Source: Parietaria judaica (taxonomy: Eukaryota; Streptophyta; Magnoliopsida; Rosales; Urticaceae). Taken from it: 64,000 bases of DNA. Location of the stretch: positions 21,198,001 to 21,262,000 of the forward strand of contig OX940864.1 of NCBI GenBank assembly GCA_954871525.1, in the 5' to 3' direction. The notes under the pieces were generated by a model that did no database searches, was not told the origin of the DNA, and saw nothing but the letters and a program-made list of their open reading frames with translations. Shown here piece after piece: positions 10,499 to 22,935 of this stretch. The first letter of the stretch is position 1. Each line of letters begins with the position of its first letter. A program made the translations under genes and the position numbers.

Positions 10499-11154
10499 TT
10501 ACTTCCTCGGCTTTCCTCGTTTCCCACCTTTACCTCCTTTACCGAACTTTTTACCCTTCTGAGGTTTGCTCTTCATCATCGAAATCTTGTCTGCTTTCTT
10601 CTGCCTCTCCTTCCGAACTTGATTGATATCTTTGATCTCCGAACGCAAATGAGCGTTAGGCACTGAATGCTGTTTCCGGCGTCCCGAAAAGTCTCTTTTA
10701 TTTCCTTGGTATCCGCGATTACCTGCATTTGCATAAGGATTATAGTCAACGAACTAGAGCATCGATAAAATCAGTCCGTGACACAACTCTACAAGAAAAG
10801 TCTGTAAAAAACAAGCATCCACGCAAGAGAATTACTCATGGCTCCGTCATCACGCCCTTCACCAGTCTCATTACGGGACACGTTGTTGTGCGAGCGTTCT
10901 TTCCACCTTTTGTATATCCCAGTTTTGTGAGCTGTTGCTTTTGAACCACTCTCTGTTTTTATCTGCAAATGTTCATGATAATTATAATAATAGTAGAAAA
11001 AAATGAGTAAGTATTCGTAGAGAGTAGAGAGTGAACACAGGCATATAAAATTTACCTTTCCACTGGCTGTAACCCGGTCACCGTTATTCAGCTTGATGTA
11101 TTTTTTACTCCTCTGAAACAGCAGTCTCATAGAGTTAAACAGACGGTTTCATAC

Positions 11155-11219
<65 letters not shown>

Positions 11220-14200
11220 GTGTACCTTATCCCAGTGATAGACGGATTTCTGTCTCTTCATTCCCGCAGCGTCATCAGCAACTAAATCTATGACAGCAGA
11301 CTCCAGCCTAATAACAGAGAGAATGATGGACAAACATAACACGTGTCGTTAGAGTGACCATTCGGGCTTTTCTCTCTCGATGCACTCGGAAATGGATATA
11401 TCGGCGTTTACCTATTTGAGCCAAAGTCTTGGTCAGATCTCACAGCTAGTCCTGCTTCTGAATGCTGAAGAATAAAAAGAAAGCATTAATAAAATTCAAA
11501 AAGCTTTAAATTTGGAGAAATGAAATTCGAAATAGTATTTTCGGCCAAATTTTCAGTAGTGATATAAAGATTGAATAACTTACACGATTTGCTGGTATTG
11601 AGCTAATGAAGAACTCTTCATCCTTGAAGGTTCTTGCCTTTCTCTTGGAGCCGGCTTCTAAAATCCACAAAAAAATAGTGGACCGTCAATATTGTAGTTA
11701 GGGAACAGCCCAATAATTGAAAGGAGTAGATTTCAAAACCTTTTTTACTTGGTTTTTCGGAAGTTATTTTGCTTTCCTCATCATCCTAAAATTTGAAATA
11801 GCAAAAATCTTAGTCAAGACAACAAACCCAGATGATTAATAGAAAATAGCTCTCTAGGAAAATGTACACGTATAACATAAGCATAAAAAATTCACCTCCG
11901 ACTCAAGATTTGCCTCCTCCATATTCTTGTGAGACCGTTGCTCATTAACCAAATTTATTATCTTCTCGTGAACAGCTCGCTTATTCTTCATGACGTTAGA
12001 AATCCCCTGCAGGAAATCAAGAACAATTAACAAGATATAAAATAAAATAAAAAGTAATTTCAAGTATCATGTCAGAGCACGATCCACCGTACCAGAAATC
12101 TCAATCAGAAATAGAAATATAAGAGCACGATCCACCGCACATACATGACTAAATATGGTAAGTGAATCGGAGAAGTCTAGAAATTACCTGTAGACGCTTC
12201 GACTTAGCAGCTTCACCTTCAGCTTCAAGCACAGTCTGCTTTGGTCTACACATTTGCCAATCAGAAAAATTACCAAGCTAAATTTCGCAAAGGACGAAAG
12301 AGGATAAAAGAGAGAGAGTACTTATAAGAATGACTTGTTGTATAATGTACAGTACAGACCTAAATTTCTTTAACCGCTCAGAAAAAGCCAACGCCATTAA
12401 CTCTCCACCGGCGAGAAGATTCTTGAAAATTGGATGCAACCCTGCAGTGGGCAATTCTTTTGCTCTTCTAATGGATTCTTTGGCCGGTGCTGGTTTCGTC
12501 TTTGAGTACAGACGGAAAGCGTTCTCACAGGTTTTTGTCAAAGCATCTAGCTCCGAGTTTGAATCAATCATTTCCCTGACTCTGTCTGAAACGAGATCCA
12601 GAACCGTCTGAGGAAAACGACCGTAAATCGTTTCTCCATTAGCTATCGCCTGGTCCATCTTGCTCAAAACACCGTCCATATCCTCCATAACCTCCACCTC
12701 AGAGGGTGCAGCCCTGATCGGTTTCGACAGAAAGAGATGAAGATCCAACACGTACGGCATATCCTCAGGGGTAAGAAATGAAAACGCCGTGCCCGTTCGA
12801 CCGGCTCTGGCGGCTCGGCCCACACGATGCACAAATATCTTAGGCTTCGGAGGAAAATCCCAGTTTATGACATTATCAAGAAGAGGAATATCGATCCCCC
12901 TGGCAGCGACGTCTGTCACTATCAAAAACATGGTTCTCCTCGACCTGAACCTCGATATATTGATCTTACGAGCATCTTGATCCATATCGCCGTAACACAC
13001 AGAAGGCTCGATACCCTCTTCCCTGAACAGCATATTGAGAAACTCCACATGGTGCTTTGTGGCCACGAATATCAGTGTCTGTTCATCAGAACGGATTTGC
13101 TCCCTTGCCAGATAGATTAAAGCCGCGAATTTCTCTTCGTTTCTCACGCTGAAAAAGGTGAGCTTCAAATCTGGGCTGATCTTAGTCTCCAAATCGAGCC
13201 TCACAAGCTGAGGGTCTCGTAAACCGGCCTTTGCAAACTCCGCAAGGGCGCTGGGTAACGTGGCACTGAAGAGAAGGGTTTGTCTATTCTCACTGAGCTG
13301 CACAAGAATCTTATGTAACTGCTCAGCGAACCCCATTCCAAACAGACTGTCGGCCTCGTCGAAGACAACGTATTCCACACTCCTCAACGACATGTCTTCA
13401 ACCTCTTGCAAATGATGCATGAGCCTGCCCGGGGTCGCAATTATGATATCGGGGCTTTGAGCTAACTCTTCGAATTGACTTTCCATGCTATCGCCTCCAA
13501 CCAGTAAGCTTATACGGAGATCTACATATACAAAGAATTGAAGAAAAACTCGTTTATCTCAGAAAAACTCCTCTCAGTGTAGTCGGCCAACACGTTTTAC
13601 GCCAGGTACGATAAATCAACCATATGCTGATTGAATTGAGCACGAGTTTTTCTTTTTCCAGAGCGGTAAGTTACAGTGAATTTTATGTGTTGTGGAGGCC
13701 ATTTGTTCTCGAATTGGTTTTCTGGTTTTATACACGTGACGTGCCCGGGAAATCGTCGCAGAGAATCATTGGTTCTATTGTGATTGCCGAGACTGTTTGT
13801 GGCTGATTTCGTGTCTAGATTTCAAATTAGTACAACACTATCTATAGAAACATACACTTCCTTACAAAAAAAGCAAACCCTAATTGATCATCATTGGATA
13901 ATTAGAGAGAAAATCATTACCAAATTCTCTTCAATTTCTGAGCAATCAAACGAAAGGAGCAGAAGAAGTACCAGTGAAGTGAGCGAGGTCCTTGGCGAAC
14001 TTGAGGGTCTGAAGCGCCAAGTCCCTGGTCGGGGAGAGAATCAAAGCCCTGGCGCCGCTCTGCGGGAGGTGCTGGTTGAGGCGCTCGACCATGGGGACGA
14101 GGAAGGCGGCGGTCTTGCCGGAGCCGGTGCGGGCCATGGCGACGACGTCGTTTCCGGCGAGGATGAGAGGCATGGTCTTCCTCTGGATGGGCGTGGGGAC

Positions 14201-14338
14201 TCTATAGCCCTTGCGCTTGATGCCTTTGAAGGCATTGGGGCCCAGACCCAGCGACTCGAACCCTCCCGACTTGGCCTTCTTCTTCAGCTTCTCCCGGTGC
14301 TTCAGCTCCGCCTTCGAGCTCACCAGACTCCCCGCCAT
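10499..14338 (-). CDS. RH29: DEAD-box ATP-dependent RNA helicase 29 (Dbp10/DDX54 type)
   Basis: An RNA helicase of the Dbp10/DDX54 family, which acts in the nucleolus in large-subunit rRNA maturation. Eleven minus-strand exons: 14338-13972, 13521-12360, 12245-12188, 12006-11896, 11785-11740, 11657-11584, 11464-11412, 11307-11226, 11112-11056, 10962-10836, 10722-10499; all introns GT-AG, frame closed, 786 residues. Q motif GYRVPTPIQ near residue 44; Walker A ARTGSGKT at about 69; PTRDLA at 103; DEAD at 177-180; SAT at 208-210; [13 protein letters not shown] from 354. The C-terminal part holds the conserved [15 protein letters not shown] block of the DBP10CT region. The start at 14338 matches the family; an upstream in-frame ATG (14419) would add 27 unlike residues. 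The tail is short and Lys/Gly-rich ([15 protein letters not shown]), whereas the Arabidopsis protein, as I recall it, has a long RGG tail. Intron 8 holds a (TAA)n microsatellite. Confidence 0.95.
11155..11218. repeat. RH29: (TAA)n microsatellite in an RH29 intron
   Basis: About 21 uninterrupted trinucleotide units fill more than half of the intron at 11113-11225. It is likely length-polymorphic between individuals. Confidence 0.95.
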
Positions 14339-14846
14339 TGCAGAGATTCGAGCTTTCACAGGGTTTTGGTTTTGGATGAAGCAAGGAGCTGGCTTAAACC
14401 CTAACACAACACAGCACAACCCCCTTCATTCTTTGAGTGAAATTGTGGTTTTTATTTTTTGGTCCTTCGTCTCTTATCAATATACAAAACAACCCTTCAC
14501 TGATTTTTTTTTTTTTTTTGGAGGGAACCTTCAGTGATTTCAAGCTGTCAAAATTAGATGATAAACTTCATTTGCGCAGACAATTCTTTGCTGAACTAAA
14601 CTTATAAATTATAAACCATTATGTTTTCGTAGTCCGGTATATCTGACTACGGAATTTAAAGCACTAATGTTGTTGAGGCGAAAAATCACCTCCGCAGTCA
14701 CAGAGTCACGATTGGTGTAACTCCGCTTTTAAGTTACTTCAGAGCTCGGGTCTTTCCGTTAAAACTAAACCACGTTGAAGAAAATGGGTTTAAAACAAAG
14801 TAAGACACTTTGGGAAATTTGGTGTGCAAAGGTCGTATATTGTGTA
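14339..14846. other. 5' flank of RH29
   Basis: This should carry the RH29 promoter and 5' UTR, read leftward. I see no further gene. The hAT element begins at 14847, about 500 bp upstream of the RH29 start codon. Confidence 0.5.
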
Positions 14847-15851
14847 GAGAGGCGGAGTGACTTGGGGCCTAGTGGTGGCAGTTGTACCCACTTGGAAGCC
14901 CATAACCTCACTTGGGCCCAATGTTTTGGCCCCGCTTAGGCTGAATTTTTTTTATATAGTTTCTTTTCTTCCCCATTTCTTCACGTCTTTGATCTTTTTT
15001 GGCTTCTCCATCACGCCATGCTCACTTCTTCGCCGGAATCTGCTTTGTGGTTACTGTTCTTACTCTCCGATCGTTTTCCACAATTCTCACCCTCATTCAT
15101 ATATGCTTCTTCTTACTATTTTTTTTTCTTTCTTTGTTTCAGATTGTCCCAAAAAGTTTGAGGACCAAACTGATTCAGATTCCTGCACTTGTTCTTGATT
15201 CAGATTCTCCGTTTGGTCGAGCATTCGAGGCGACGAGGTTGACTCCAGCAAGCAAGCAATTCTGGTAAAGGTTCCTTTCTCTTCTCTTCTCTTCTCTTCT
15301 CCTCTCTTCTCTTCTCACGCTTACCTTGGGTTTGGTACTTTGGTTGATTTTTTTTTTCTTCTTCTTGGGTATCAGTTTTGCGATGTCGGCCGTCGGATAT
15401 AAGGGTTCTGGGTTCATAATTTCAAAGAGTCAAAACATGTTTCTTTTTATTTGGCAATAGGAAAAGATTGAAAGCTTTTTAGCTTGAACTCTGCAAGTGT
15501 GATGAAAAAGCTGGAAACCAAGCTCTGTTTCGTCTATTTTGGAGAATTTTGTGCCCTCCAATTTCTTTGTATTATATTAGTGGGTTAAATGACACTTTAA
15601 ATGATATTATATTCATATCTTCATTTGGAAGTTTGCTTTGATACGTTACACGTTATAAGTCTCCAATTACAATGTAAAAGACACTTTATTTTAATAAATG
15701 GTTATAGATCATAGAATGAAACCAAGTTTAAATATTTCTTTTGTTAAACTCTGACTTTATTAGTAATTTTTTGTTGTTGTTGATTTGTTAGTATATTTTG
15801 TGTTGATTGAATTTTTTGACGCATTCTTATAGGACTTGTTACAAGAGAATC

Positions 15852-18348
15852 ATGCATAGATATTTCAAGAGAAAAGGGGAAGAGACCGAAAGTAGTGCGA
15901 GCAAATTCAAAAAAATCGAAGTTGATCCAAAAGGCTTACCAAGTGATCCGGGTTTAGAGACGGAAAGTAGTGCTAGCAAATTCAAAAAAGATGAGATTGA
16001 TCCAAAAGCCTTACCAAGTGATCCGGGTTTAGAGACGGAAAGTAGTGCTAGCAAATTAAAAAAAAAAAAACGAGATTGATCCAAAAGTATTACCAAGTGA
16101 TTCGAGTTTAGCTACGAAAAGTAGTGCTAGCCAATTCAAAAAGGACAACTTTGATTCTAACGCCTTACCAAGTGATCCGGGATTGCGAATACCGATTGGA
16201 TATTTCGATCATAATGTAGTTGATTTAGTTCGACGAACGTACATCCAAAGGGGTCCTTGTCAACCTAGATTGGATAAGTTTCGAGTCATTAAAGGACGGA
16301 GGTTCAAGGCTTCGTGGTATGATGATTTTGGAAGTTGGCTAGAGTATAGCGAAGATAAGAATAAAGTATATTGCCTTTGTTGTTACTTGTTCAAACCAAG
16401 TAGTGACAAAGGTGGCGGTGACGCTTTTGTGGGAGAAGGATTTCAGAATTTCAAGAAAAAAGAAAGGCTTCATCAACATATCGGAGGTCCGTTAAGTTCT
16501 CATAATCAAGCTTGGGCGAAGTAACACAAGCAACATCTTGAGGGAGTTTTTGCTAGGCAAACAAAAAACGTTCAGAATGAATACCGAATCAGATTGGGTG
16601 GTACTTTGGAGGTGGTTCGACTTCTTTTATGGAAAAGAATGGCATTTCGAGGCCATAATGAATCCGAAAGCTCGAAAAACCGAGGTAACTTTCTTGAGAT
16701 TTTAAAGGTACTAGTTAAACACGATCCCGACATCAAGGCGGTTGCTTTAGAAAATGCTCCTGGAAATTGCAAGTTAACATCACCAGAAATTCAGAAAGAT
16801 TGTGTTAGTGCTTGTGCGGCAGTAACTATGAAAGTGATATTGGAAGATATTGGTAATGCGTTGTTTTCTATTTTGGTGGACGAGTCGCATGATGTTTCGA
16901 TGAAAGAGCAAATGGCGGTCATATTACGGTATGTGAACAAGCATGGAGAAATTGTTGAGCGCTTTCTTGGAGTGGAGCACGTCACTAGCACCACATCTTT
17001 GTCACTAAAGACCGCCATCGACAAAATGTTTGATCGGCATGGTTTAAGTTTATCGAGATTACGAGGACAAGGTTACGATAGAGCTAGTAATATGCAAGGA
17101 GAATTCAACGGGCTTAAAGCTCTCATCTTGAAGGAAAATCAAAGCGCTTTCTATATCCATTATTTTGCTCATCAACTAGCTTTGGTGGGACTCCCAAAGA
17201 AAAATGATGGTGTGGAAACTTTGTTTCTAACTGTGAATGGAATAATAAATGTCGTTGGATCTTCAGCAATACGTTGCGACATTCTTCGAGAAAAGCACAA
17301 GGGTTTGGTTCTTGAAGCGGTCGATGATGGCGTGATTGAAAGTGGACGAGGCCTTAATCAAGAAACTAATCTTCAACGCGCAGGAGATACTCGTTGGGGT
17401 TCACACTATGGTTCTTTGATTAGCGTGTTTACTATGTTTTCGGCCGTAACTGAGGTACTTGAGTACCTTTCCAATGAGTCAAACAATTCAACCACAAGGA
17501 TTGAAGCACGACACTGGTACGCAACAATGTTGACATTTGAATTTGTGTTAAGCTTGAATTTGATGATAAGCTTGCTAGGGATTACAGACGACTTCTCAAA
17601 GGCTCTTTAAAGGAAGGATCAAGATATTATAAATGCTATGAGTTTGGTGAAAGTTTGTAAGAAGCAATTACAGGATATGCGAGACAACGGATGGGACACT
17701 TTGTTTGAAGAAGTCTCTACTTTTTGTACTCATTATAGTATAGCTATCCCGAGCATGACGAGTCCATTTAAACCTAGTTTTGGAAAGCGAAAAATCAACG
17801 ATAGAAGCAATTTGGAGCATTATAAGTTTAAAGTTCTGAATGTCGTGATTGATACTCAACTTGACGAATTGAATGACCGATTTAACGATACAACAACTGA
17901 TTTATTGCTTTGCGTAGCATGTTTGAGCCCTAAAGACTCCTATGCGGCTTTTGACAAGAAGAAGTTAATCAATCTAGCTGAGTTTTACCCGATGGATTTT
18001 TCTTCCGCAGAGCGTATTCGGCTAGAAGGTCAACTTCAAAATTACATAGTGGATGTTCGTTTGGACGACCACTTTTGTGGAATAGAGAAAGTTGGCGACC
18101 TTACACGGATAATGGTCAAGATAGGGAAAGACAAAGTGTATCCATGCGTTTATCGACTCTTGACGTTGACTTTCATTTTGCCTATTGCTACAGCTTCGGT
18201 TGAGAGGTCGTTTTCTTCCATGAAGTTATTGAAGACTGCCTTACGCGACAAGATGGGAGATGATTTGTTAAATAATATTATATTTACATATACCGAGAGT
18301 GATGTGTTTGATGATATCGATGATGAGACCGTCATGAATCATTTTTAG
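15852..18348 (+). pseudogene. hAT transposase (ZMYM1-like/DUF4371 type), three lesions
   Basis: The frame begins MHRYFKRKG, the usual opening of plant transposases annotated as zinc finger MYM-type protein 1-like. Next come a Ser/Lys-rich repeat, a TTF-type zinc-binding stretch (GPCQPRLDKF, WLEYSEDKNKVYCLCCYLF, 16260-16400), the RNase H-like core with likely catalytic aspartates in SILVDESHD (about 16870) and GQGYDRASN (about 17070), and the C-terminal dimerisation region with LPIATASVERSFSSMKLL (about 18178-18230). The frame is interrupted by a length change in an A-run near 16058-16070, a TAA at 16522-16524 and a TAA at 17608-17610. Each lies inside otherwise well-conserved sequence, so the element is recently dead and would need an outside source of transposase. 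Confidence 0.9.
15882..16183 (+). repeat. Four 75-bp in-frame repeats in the transposase N-terminus
   Basis: Each copy encodes a 25-residue unit with the pattern ETESSASKFKK followed by DPKALPSDPGL. Copies 1-3 are nearly identical and copy 4 is diverged. The A-run that shifts the frame lies in the third copy, where AAATTC AAAAAA has become a longer A tract. Confidence 0.9.
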
Positions 18349-18474
18349 AATATGAAAACTCGTAGAGGACAATTGTAATGCATTGTGGGTTTTGAATTTT
18401 AATATCATATCTTATACTAAAATTATGATTTTAATTTTTGCCCCCTCTTTAGACATATCATGGCTCCGCCCCTG

Positions 18475-20383
18475 ATTGTGTAAAAGATTTTCGGTCCCTT
18501 TTTACATTGTTTAGCTCACTATTTATAGGGCTTAGTAATTGAGATTCGACCTCATAAATGGTCGGTTACAAAACGTGTTTGATTCCCTCATAATTGCTTT
18601 AATTGCTTGGCAACAATTGTTGGCGTAACTGTCGTCGTCACCCCTGAGGCGCCGCTCCTGCTATACCGATTGCTCCTTGTCGTCTTCATCATCGTCGTTT
18701 GTTTGTTGGTCTCATCGCTGAATTTCGTCCTTCACCTCCCTCAGTCTTCTATTGTGATGAGGCTTCATCGATGAGACTTCATCGACGAGGTTGCGCTGAA
18801 GTGCATCATTCTCGTCGACAGGCATCTTCGTCGCCTACCTTCGTCGTGCTACTTCCTTTTGTCTGTTGACTTCTTCTATGGTTGGCCCCTTTAACTTGGT
18901 CAATGAACCTCTTGTTTTCATTGGGCTTCTTTGATTTAGGCCCAAATTTACAAACGACAGAGATAAATTTCGTCGTTTTAATGTAAATTGACGTTGACAA
19001 AATCGTACCTCAACACTTGTCATTTAAAATATCTTATAAAATAATAAAATCACATAGTGCCAGTAATTAGGTTTCACTACTCAAGGTACCTAGTAATTTA
19101 TAGCTAAGGATAGATACTTATGATTTATGTTAAATGAAAACAAAATAAATCCTATATCTAATAAGCTATTTTCACAAAAATAAAGATTATGGTGATGAAA
19201 TTCATAGTTATTAATAATTCAATTTGTCGCTCATTGGATTATTTAACTGATGTTTTGGTAAGAGTTCGCTTACAACTTAGCTTTTTAATTAGGATTCCTT
19301 TACTCTTGAATAACGGGATACCTAATTGGCATGCTATATTACTTTGCAATCTTAATGCTTCAAATATTGCTTATGTGGTATAATTCAAGAAATTTCTCAA
19401 ACATGGAAATATCTTTAAATTAATAATGTTGAGACTACTAATAATGTGTTATTTTCCCCGAAATTTTGTATCGTTTCTCTTCTCTTTTCATTTATAGTGC
19501 TTAAGGAAAAAATACGTTTTCTAAAAAAGAATTTTGAACATACTAAGTTTGTTATAACGTTCGAATACTAAAGTACCATAAAGTCGTTTGTCATTTTCGT
19601 TTCTCTCTCACAAACGCGTCAAAAAAGGCTCTGCCGACTCATATATTACGCTCATTTCTAACTTCTCGATCTTCTCGTCCCCCATCTCTCTCTCTTTCTC
19701 TCATCGGTAAACCTAAGTTTATCATCTTTGCATCTTTTTCTCTCTCCGCTTCAACTTTGTTCGATGCCCGCCTTCTTCCGCTTCGGTACGACTCTTCTCT
19801 CCCTCTTTAAATACTGAACAAGGATCTGATCTTTAAGTGAAAAAAATCTAATGAATCTTCGTTAAATACGGTATTTGATCTTTGATATTTAAATTTATTT
19901 ATTTTTATTAAGCTTTAGATGGCTGACTCATAATACATATTTGAATATGTACATGGTGAACACATATCTGAAATAATTTTTTTTTTAGATAATATTTTTA
20001 ATACTTAATGAAAAAAAAAATCCAAATTACTTATTACCACTATCATTAGATTAGTTCCGTGGCATTTTTTATAATGTTATATCTTACTAATTAATGAAAG
20101 ATGAAGTTTTGAAGGGAGAAGTAAATTAAATTTGGAGAGAGATAATAGTTGGGAAGAGAGAATGATGGTATAGAAATATCGTTGGTAACTGTTTAAATTT
20201 ATGGGTTAATGGTGGTAAATGTACTCAAATTATACTTAATTGGGGCGTCATAGACTCAAGTTTCACTTTTTCTGAGAATTTGAGGATTTTTTTTATTTTT
20301 ATTTTTTGACATTGGGTATAGTCAAGTCGCAAAATGAAACTTGGATATATTCAAGCCGCATTAAAATTAAATTTAGATATATT
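18475..20383. other. Intergenic DNA between the hAT element and a CACTA-like element
   Basis: No gene recognised. The stretch 18600-18860 is rich in tcgtcg and tcatcg motifs and reads like simple repeat expansion. The stretch 19610-19800 is pyrimidine-rich and could be an old leader or transposon piece. The short frames on the minus strand around 18806-19023 have no recognisable domain. Confidence 0.4.
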
Positions 20384-21822
20384 TCATAAGAACAAAATTA
20401 GAATCCAACCACCGTTTTTTAACTGCGGTTGGAAGTTCCAACAACACTATTGGAACCTCGGTCGTTTGAGGGTTAAACGACGAACCAATTTTCGTCATTT
20501 GTAGTAGGCTGAACGACAGTGTGAACCCATCGTTTAGACAAATCTTGCAGGGCAAGAATGAAGCTAGCCACGGTGAGATGGCTACAAGCGACAGTTTCAG
20601 TCCGTCGTTGAAGCTCCAAAACTGAGCTTAAAAATATTTAAGGAAAATTTTCCTAAAAATTTTTACCACGAAAAAAGTTCAAATTTTGAATCCAAAACCG
20701 CTTAAACTCATTACAAATCATCCTAAACTATCAACAAGATCATACACACATTATTTTAGAACACCAAACACATAGTCAAGAACATAATATGAACATCAAC
20801 AACACCAAAATAAAATAAATATCATGTGGGTATTTTTCTGAGTTAATTAAAAATGATCTAACATGGCCTGCCCAGGGAAGTCAACAGACGATGATGGGCC
20901 CAATCCAATATCAAGACGTGAGCCGCTACATTGTTTGATCATTTTTTTGGCATCAACAAACACCATATAAAGATTAAGAACACCAAACACATACTCATGA
21001 ACACATTATCATCTCATACACATAAAATAAGCACTAACATGAAACTAAAAATAAAAATTCAGAAAAAATTACCTAAAATATTTGTGGGAACGAAAAAAAA
21101 AAAAAGTCTACTTGATGGCTTAAACGTTGGAATTTGGCTAAAATATGAAACCTCGTGGCAAAGCAATAAGTCTAGCTCCGTTGGACGTTTACTTTCAAAA
21201 TCCACTTAGAAAATATCATTTTTGATACTTCGATCTCATTTCTATTAAGCAAAAATGAGATCTTGTGAGTCTCAGAGAGTTGACGAGAGTTTGAGAAAGA
21301 AGAATAGGGAGAAAGAAGAACATGAGAAGAGAGGGAAGAGAGAAGAAAAAAACGGAAGTGAGTTAAATGAGAGAAAAATTTGGAAGGAAGATTTAAAATT
21401 CGAAACCACGAAAGTTCTAACGACGGTTATACTATATCGTCGTTTGAACGAAGCTTGCCGCGGTGCAAATTAAGCGTTTACACGATTAGCGCATGTTTTT
21501 TAATTTTAGATTTCAAAAGCGGAAAAACAGACGTTCAAACGACACAGAGCTTCTACTACGTTTGCTGCTGCGTGCTATGTTTCAAGCAACGGTCGAGGCT
21601 TCCCGTCATTTGAACGTGATTTTTTTTTACAAACACACATACGTTCAAACGACAAAAAGCCTGTACGTTGTTTTAAGCTAATCTCACCACGGCGAGAACA
21701 AATTTCGCCGCGGCGAGCTATGCTTCACACGACGGTACAAGCTTTCCATCGTTTGTTATGTTCAAACGACGGTACAATTTTTTTGTTGTTTAAACGTACC
21801 ACAGTTTTTGTCTTCCTTAGTG
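20384..21822. mobile_element. Non-autonomous CACTA-like element
   Basis: The right end, read on the minus strand, begins CACTAAGGAAGACAAAAAC. The left end has the related, decayed cataagaacaaaa. Both ends carry dispersed short repeats such as aacgacg, cgtcgttt and caaacgacg in opposite orientation, typical of CACTA subterminal regions. The interior has no transposase; the frames at 20931-21681 are low-complexity. Sequences like its interior recur at 53326-53760 and more distantly at 32667-33890. Confidence 0.5.
20865..20955 (+). mobile_element. Fragment of the LTR family seen at 51013
   Basis: The block with agtcaacagacgatgatggg, ccaatatcaagacg, gccgctacattgtttgatc and ggcatcaaca matches the last 90 bp of the solo LTR ending at 52310, with substitutions. 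It lies inside the CACTA-like element. The rest of that LTR is absent here. Confidence 0.7.
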
Positions 21823-22935
21823 TAAATTTTGTGGCGTAATCTACGATTTGTATTAGTGTTTGCCACCGAAAAAGATTTGAATATGCGTAAACGTAAATAC
21901 ATTTGTCTTTCATTAACTATAGTAATAAATTTAATTTTGAGACTAGGTATTCTAGTAGGGCACGGACAATGTCTGAGTCTCCATTACCTTTTAATCTTGT
22001 ATTTATACTCGAATATATTTCAACTTGCTACATTTCCTTTCTCTTAGAACTTGTTAGATTTTACTTTAACAGGAATTCAAACTCAATTTACTAACTGCTT
22101 TAAATTATCTCATTGTGTGCGCAATTGCTGGATTTCTGAGACCATTTGTGCACATACCATATACCGGAATGGTCATTTGTGTCTGAAACTGTGAAACAAA
22201 TCTCATCCTATAATTTACTACTAGCGTATGAAATGCGAGACCCAGAGGAGCCAATAACATCAGGCCGGGTCGGCCCAGTCCTACCAGCCCTGTAATAAAA
22301 CGAGATAAGCTCTCGGTGTCTCGTCTCAGTAAAGGTCCGCTGGGACCAAAACTGTAAAAGCCCGCAATTTTATTTACCCTTTGATAAATGCCAAGAGAGT
22401 AACTATTTATTTTACTTGTAAAACCATAAACAACATCATACATTTAGTTGTATTTTGGTAAATGCCACAAGTTAACAAGATTTGATGCCACTAGGGTAAT
22501 TAGAATGTTAGGGTTTTAAGAGAGCACTTGAAACTTACATAACCATATTCATAACAAAAGAAACAACCCCAAATTTTTAAACTATAATGACAAGTAAACC
22601 GCAAAGGAGCAGTTGGTTACGGTGTCGTTTTTGCAGTAACAACTCGAAAATTTAGTTGTTACTCCGATAAGTTATGTCGAGCATATGGTGAGGTGAGTCT
22701 GTAGGGTTTTCTTTGGGAATAACTCTGAGATCTTTATCTGGAAATTACTAAAAGTACTTGACTATGAACCACCATCAGAATTTTCTTGGGTGCCAAGCAA
22801 CCAACCTGAACCTGCAAAAACACAATATAGTTAGTAACACCGTGTTTGAAAACCATACAAGAACGAGTTTTTAATCTCGTAAACAACAACGATAATTTTG
22901 TATTAGATACGATGATTACCATATACACAGTACGA
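21823..22935. other. Intergenic DNA and PP2C 3' flank
   Basis: No gene recognised. A GC-richer segment at about 22230-22350 (with gaccgggtcgg-like runs) has one open frame on the minus strand without a recognisable domain. The part adjacent to 22935 should hold the PP2C 3' UTR. Confidence 0.4.

Larger units (their letters stand above)
14847..18474 (+). mobile_element. hAT transposon with exact 8-bp target duplication
   Basis: The 8-mer attgtgta flanks the element exactly at 14839-14846 and 18475-18482. The ends are gagaggcggagtga on the left and, as reverse complement, caggggcggagcca on the right (10 of 14 identical). The 3,628-bp interior carries a broken transposase on the plus strand (15852-18348). 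The first kilobase probably served as promoter and leader. It is the full-length relative of the small MITE at 1106, which has similar ends. Confidence 0.93.

Noticed and set aside
13784..14537. Long plus-strand frames opposite RH29 exon 1
   Set aside because: Antisense shadows of the GC-rich helicase exon.
18600..19023. tcgtcg-rich block as a possible coding exon
   Set aside because: Simple-repeat character, stops in all frames after short runs, and no family match.
22105..22443. 112-codon minus-strand frame near the PP2C 3' end
   Set aside because: No recognisable domain, no GC or codon signal beyond a short GC-rich patch.
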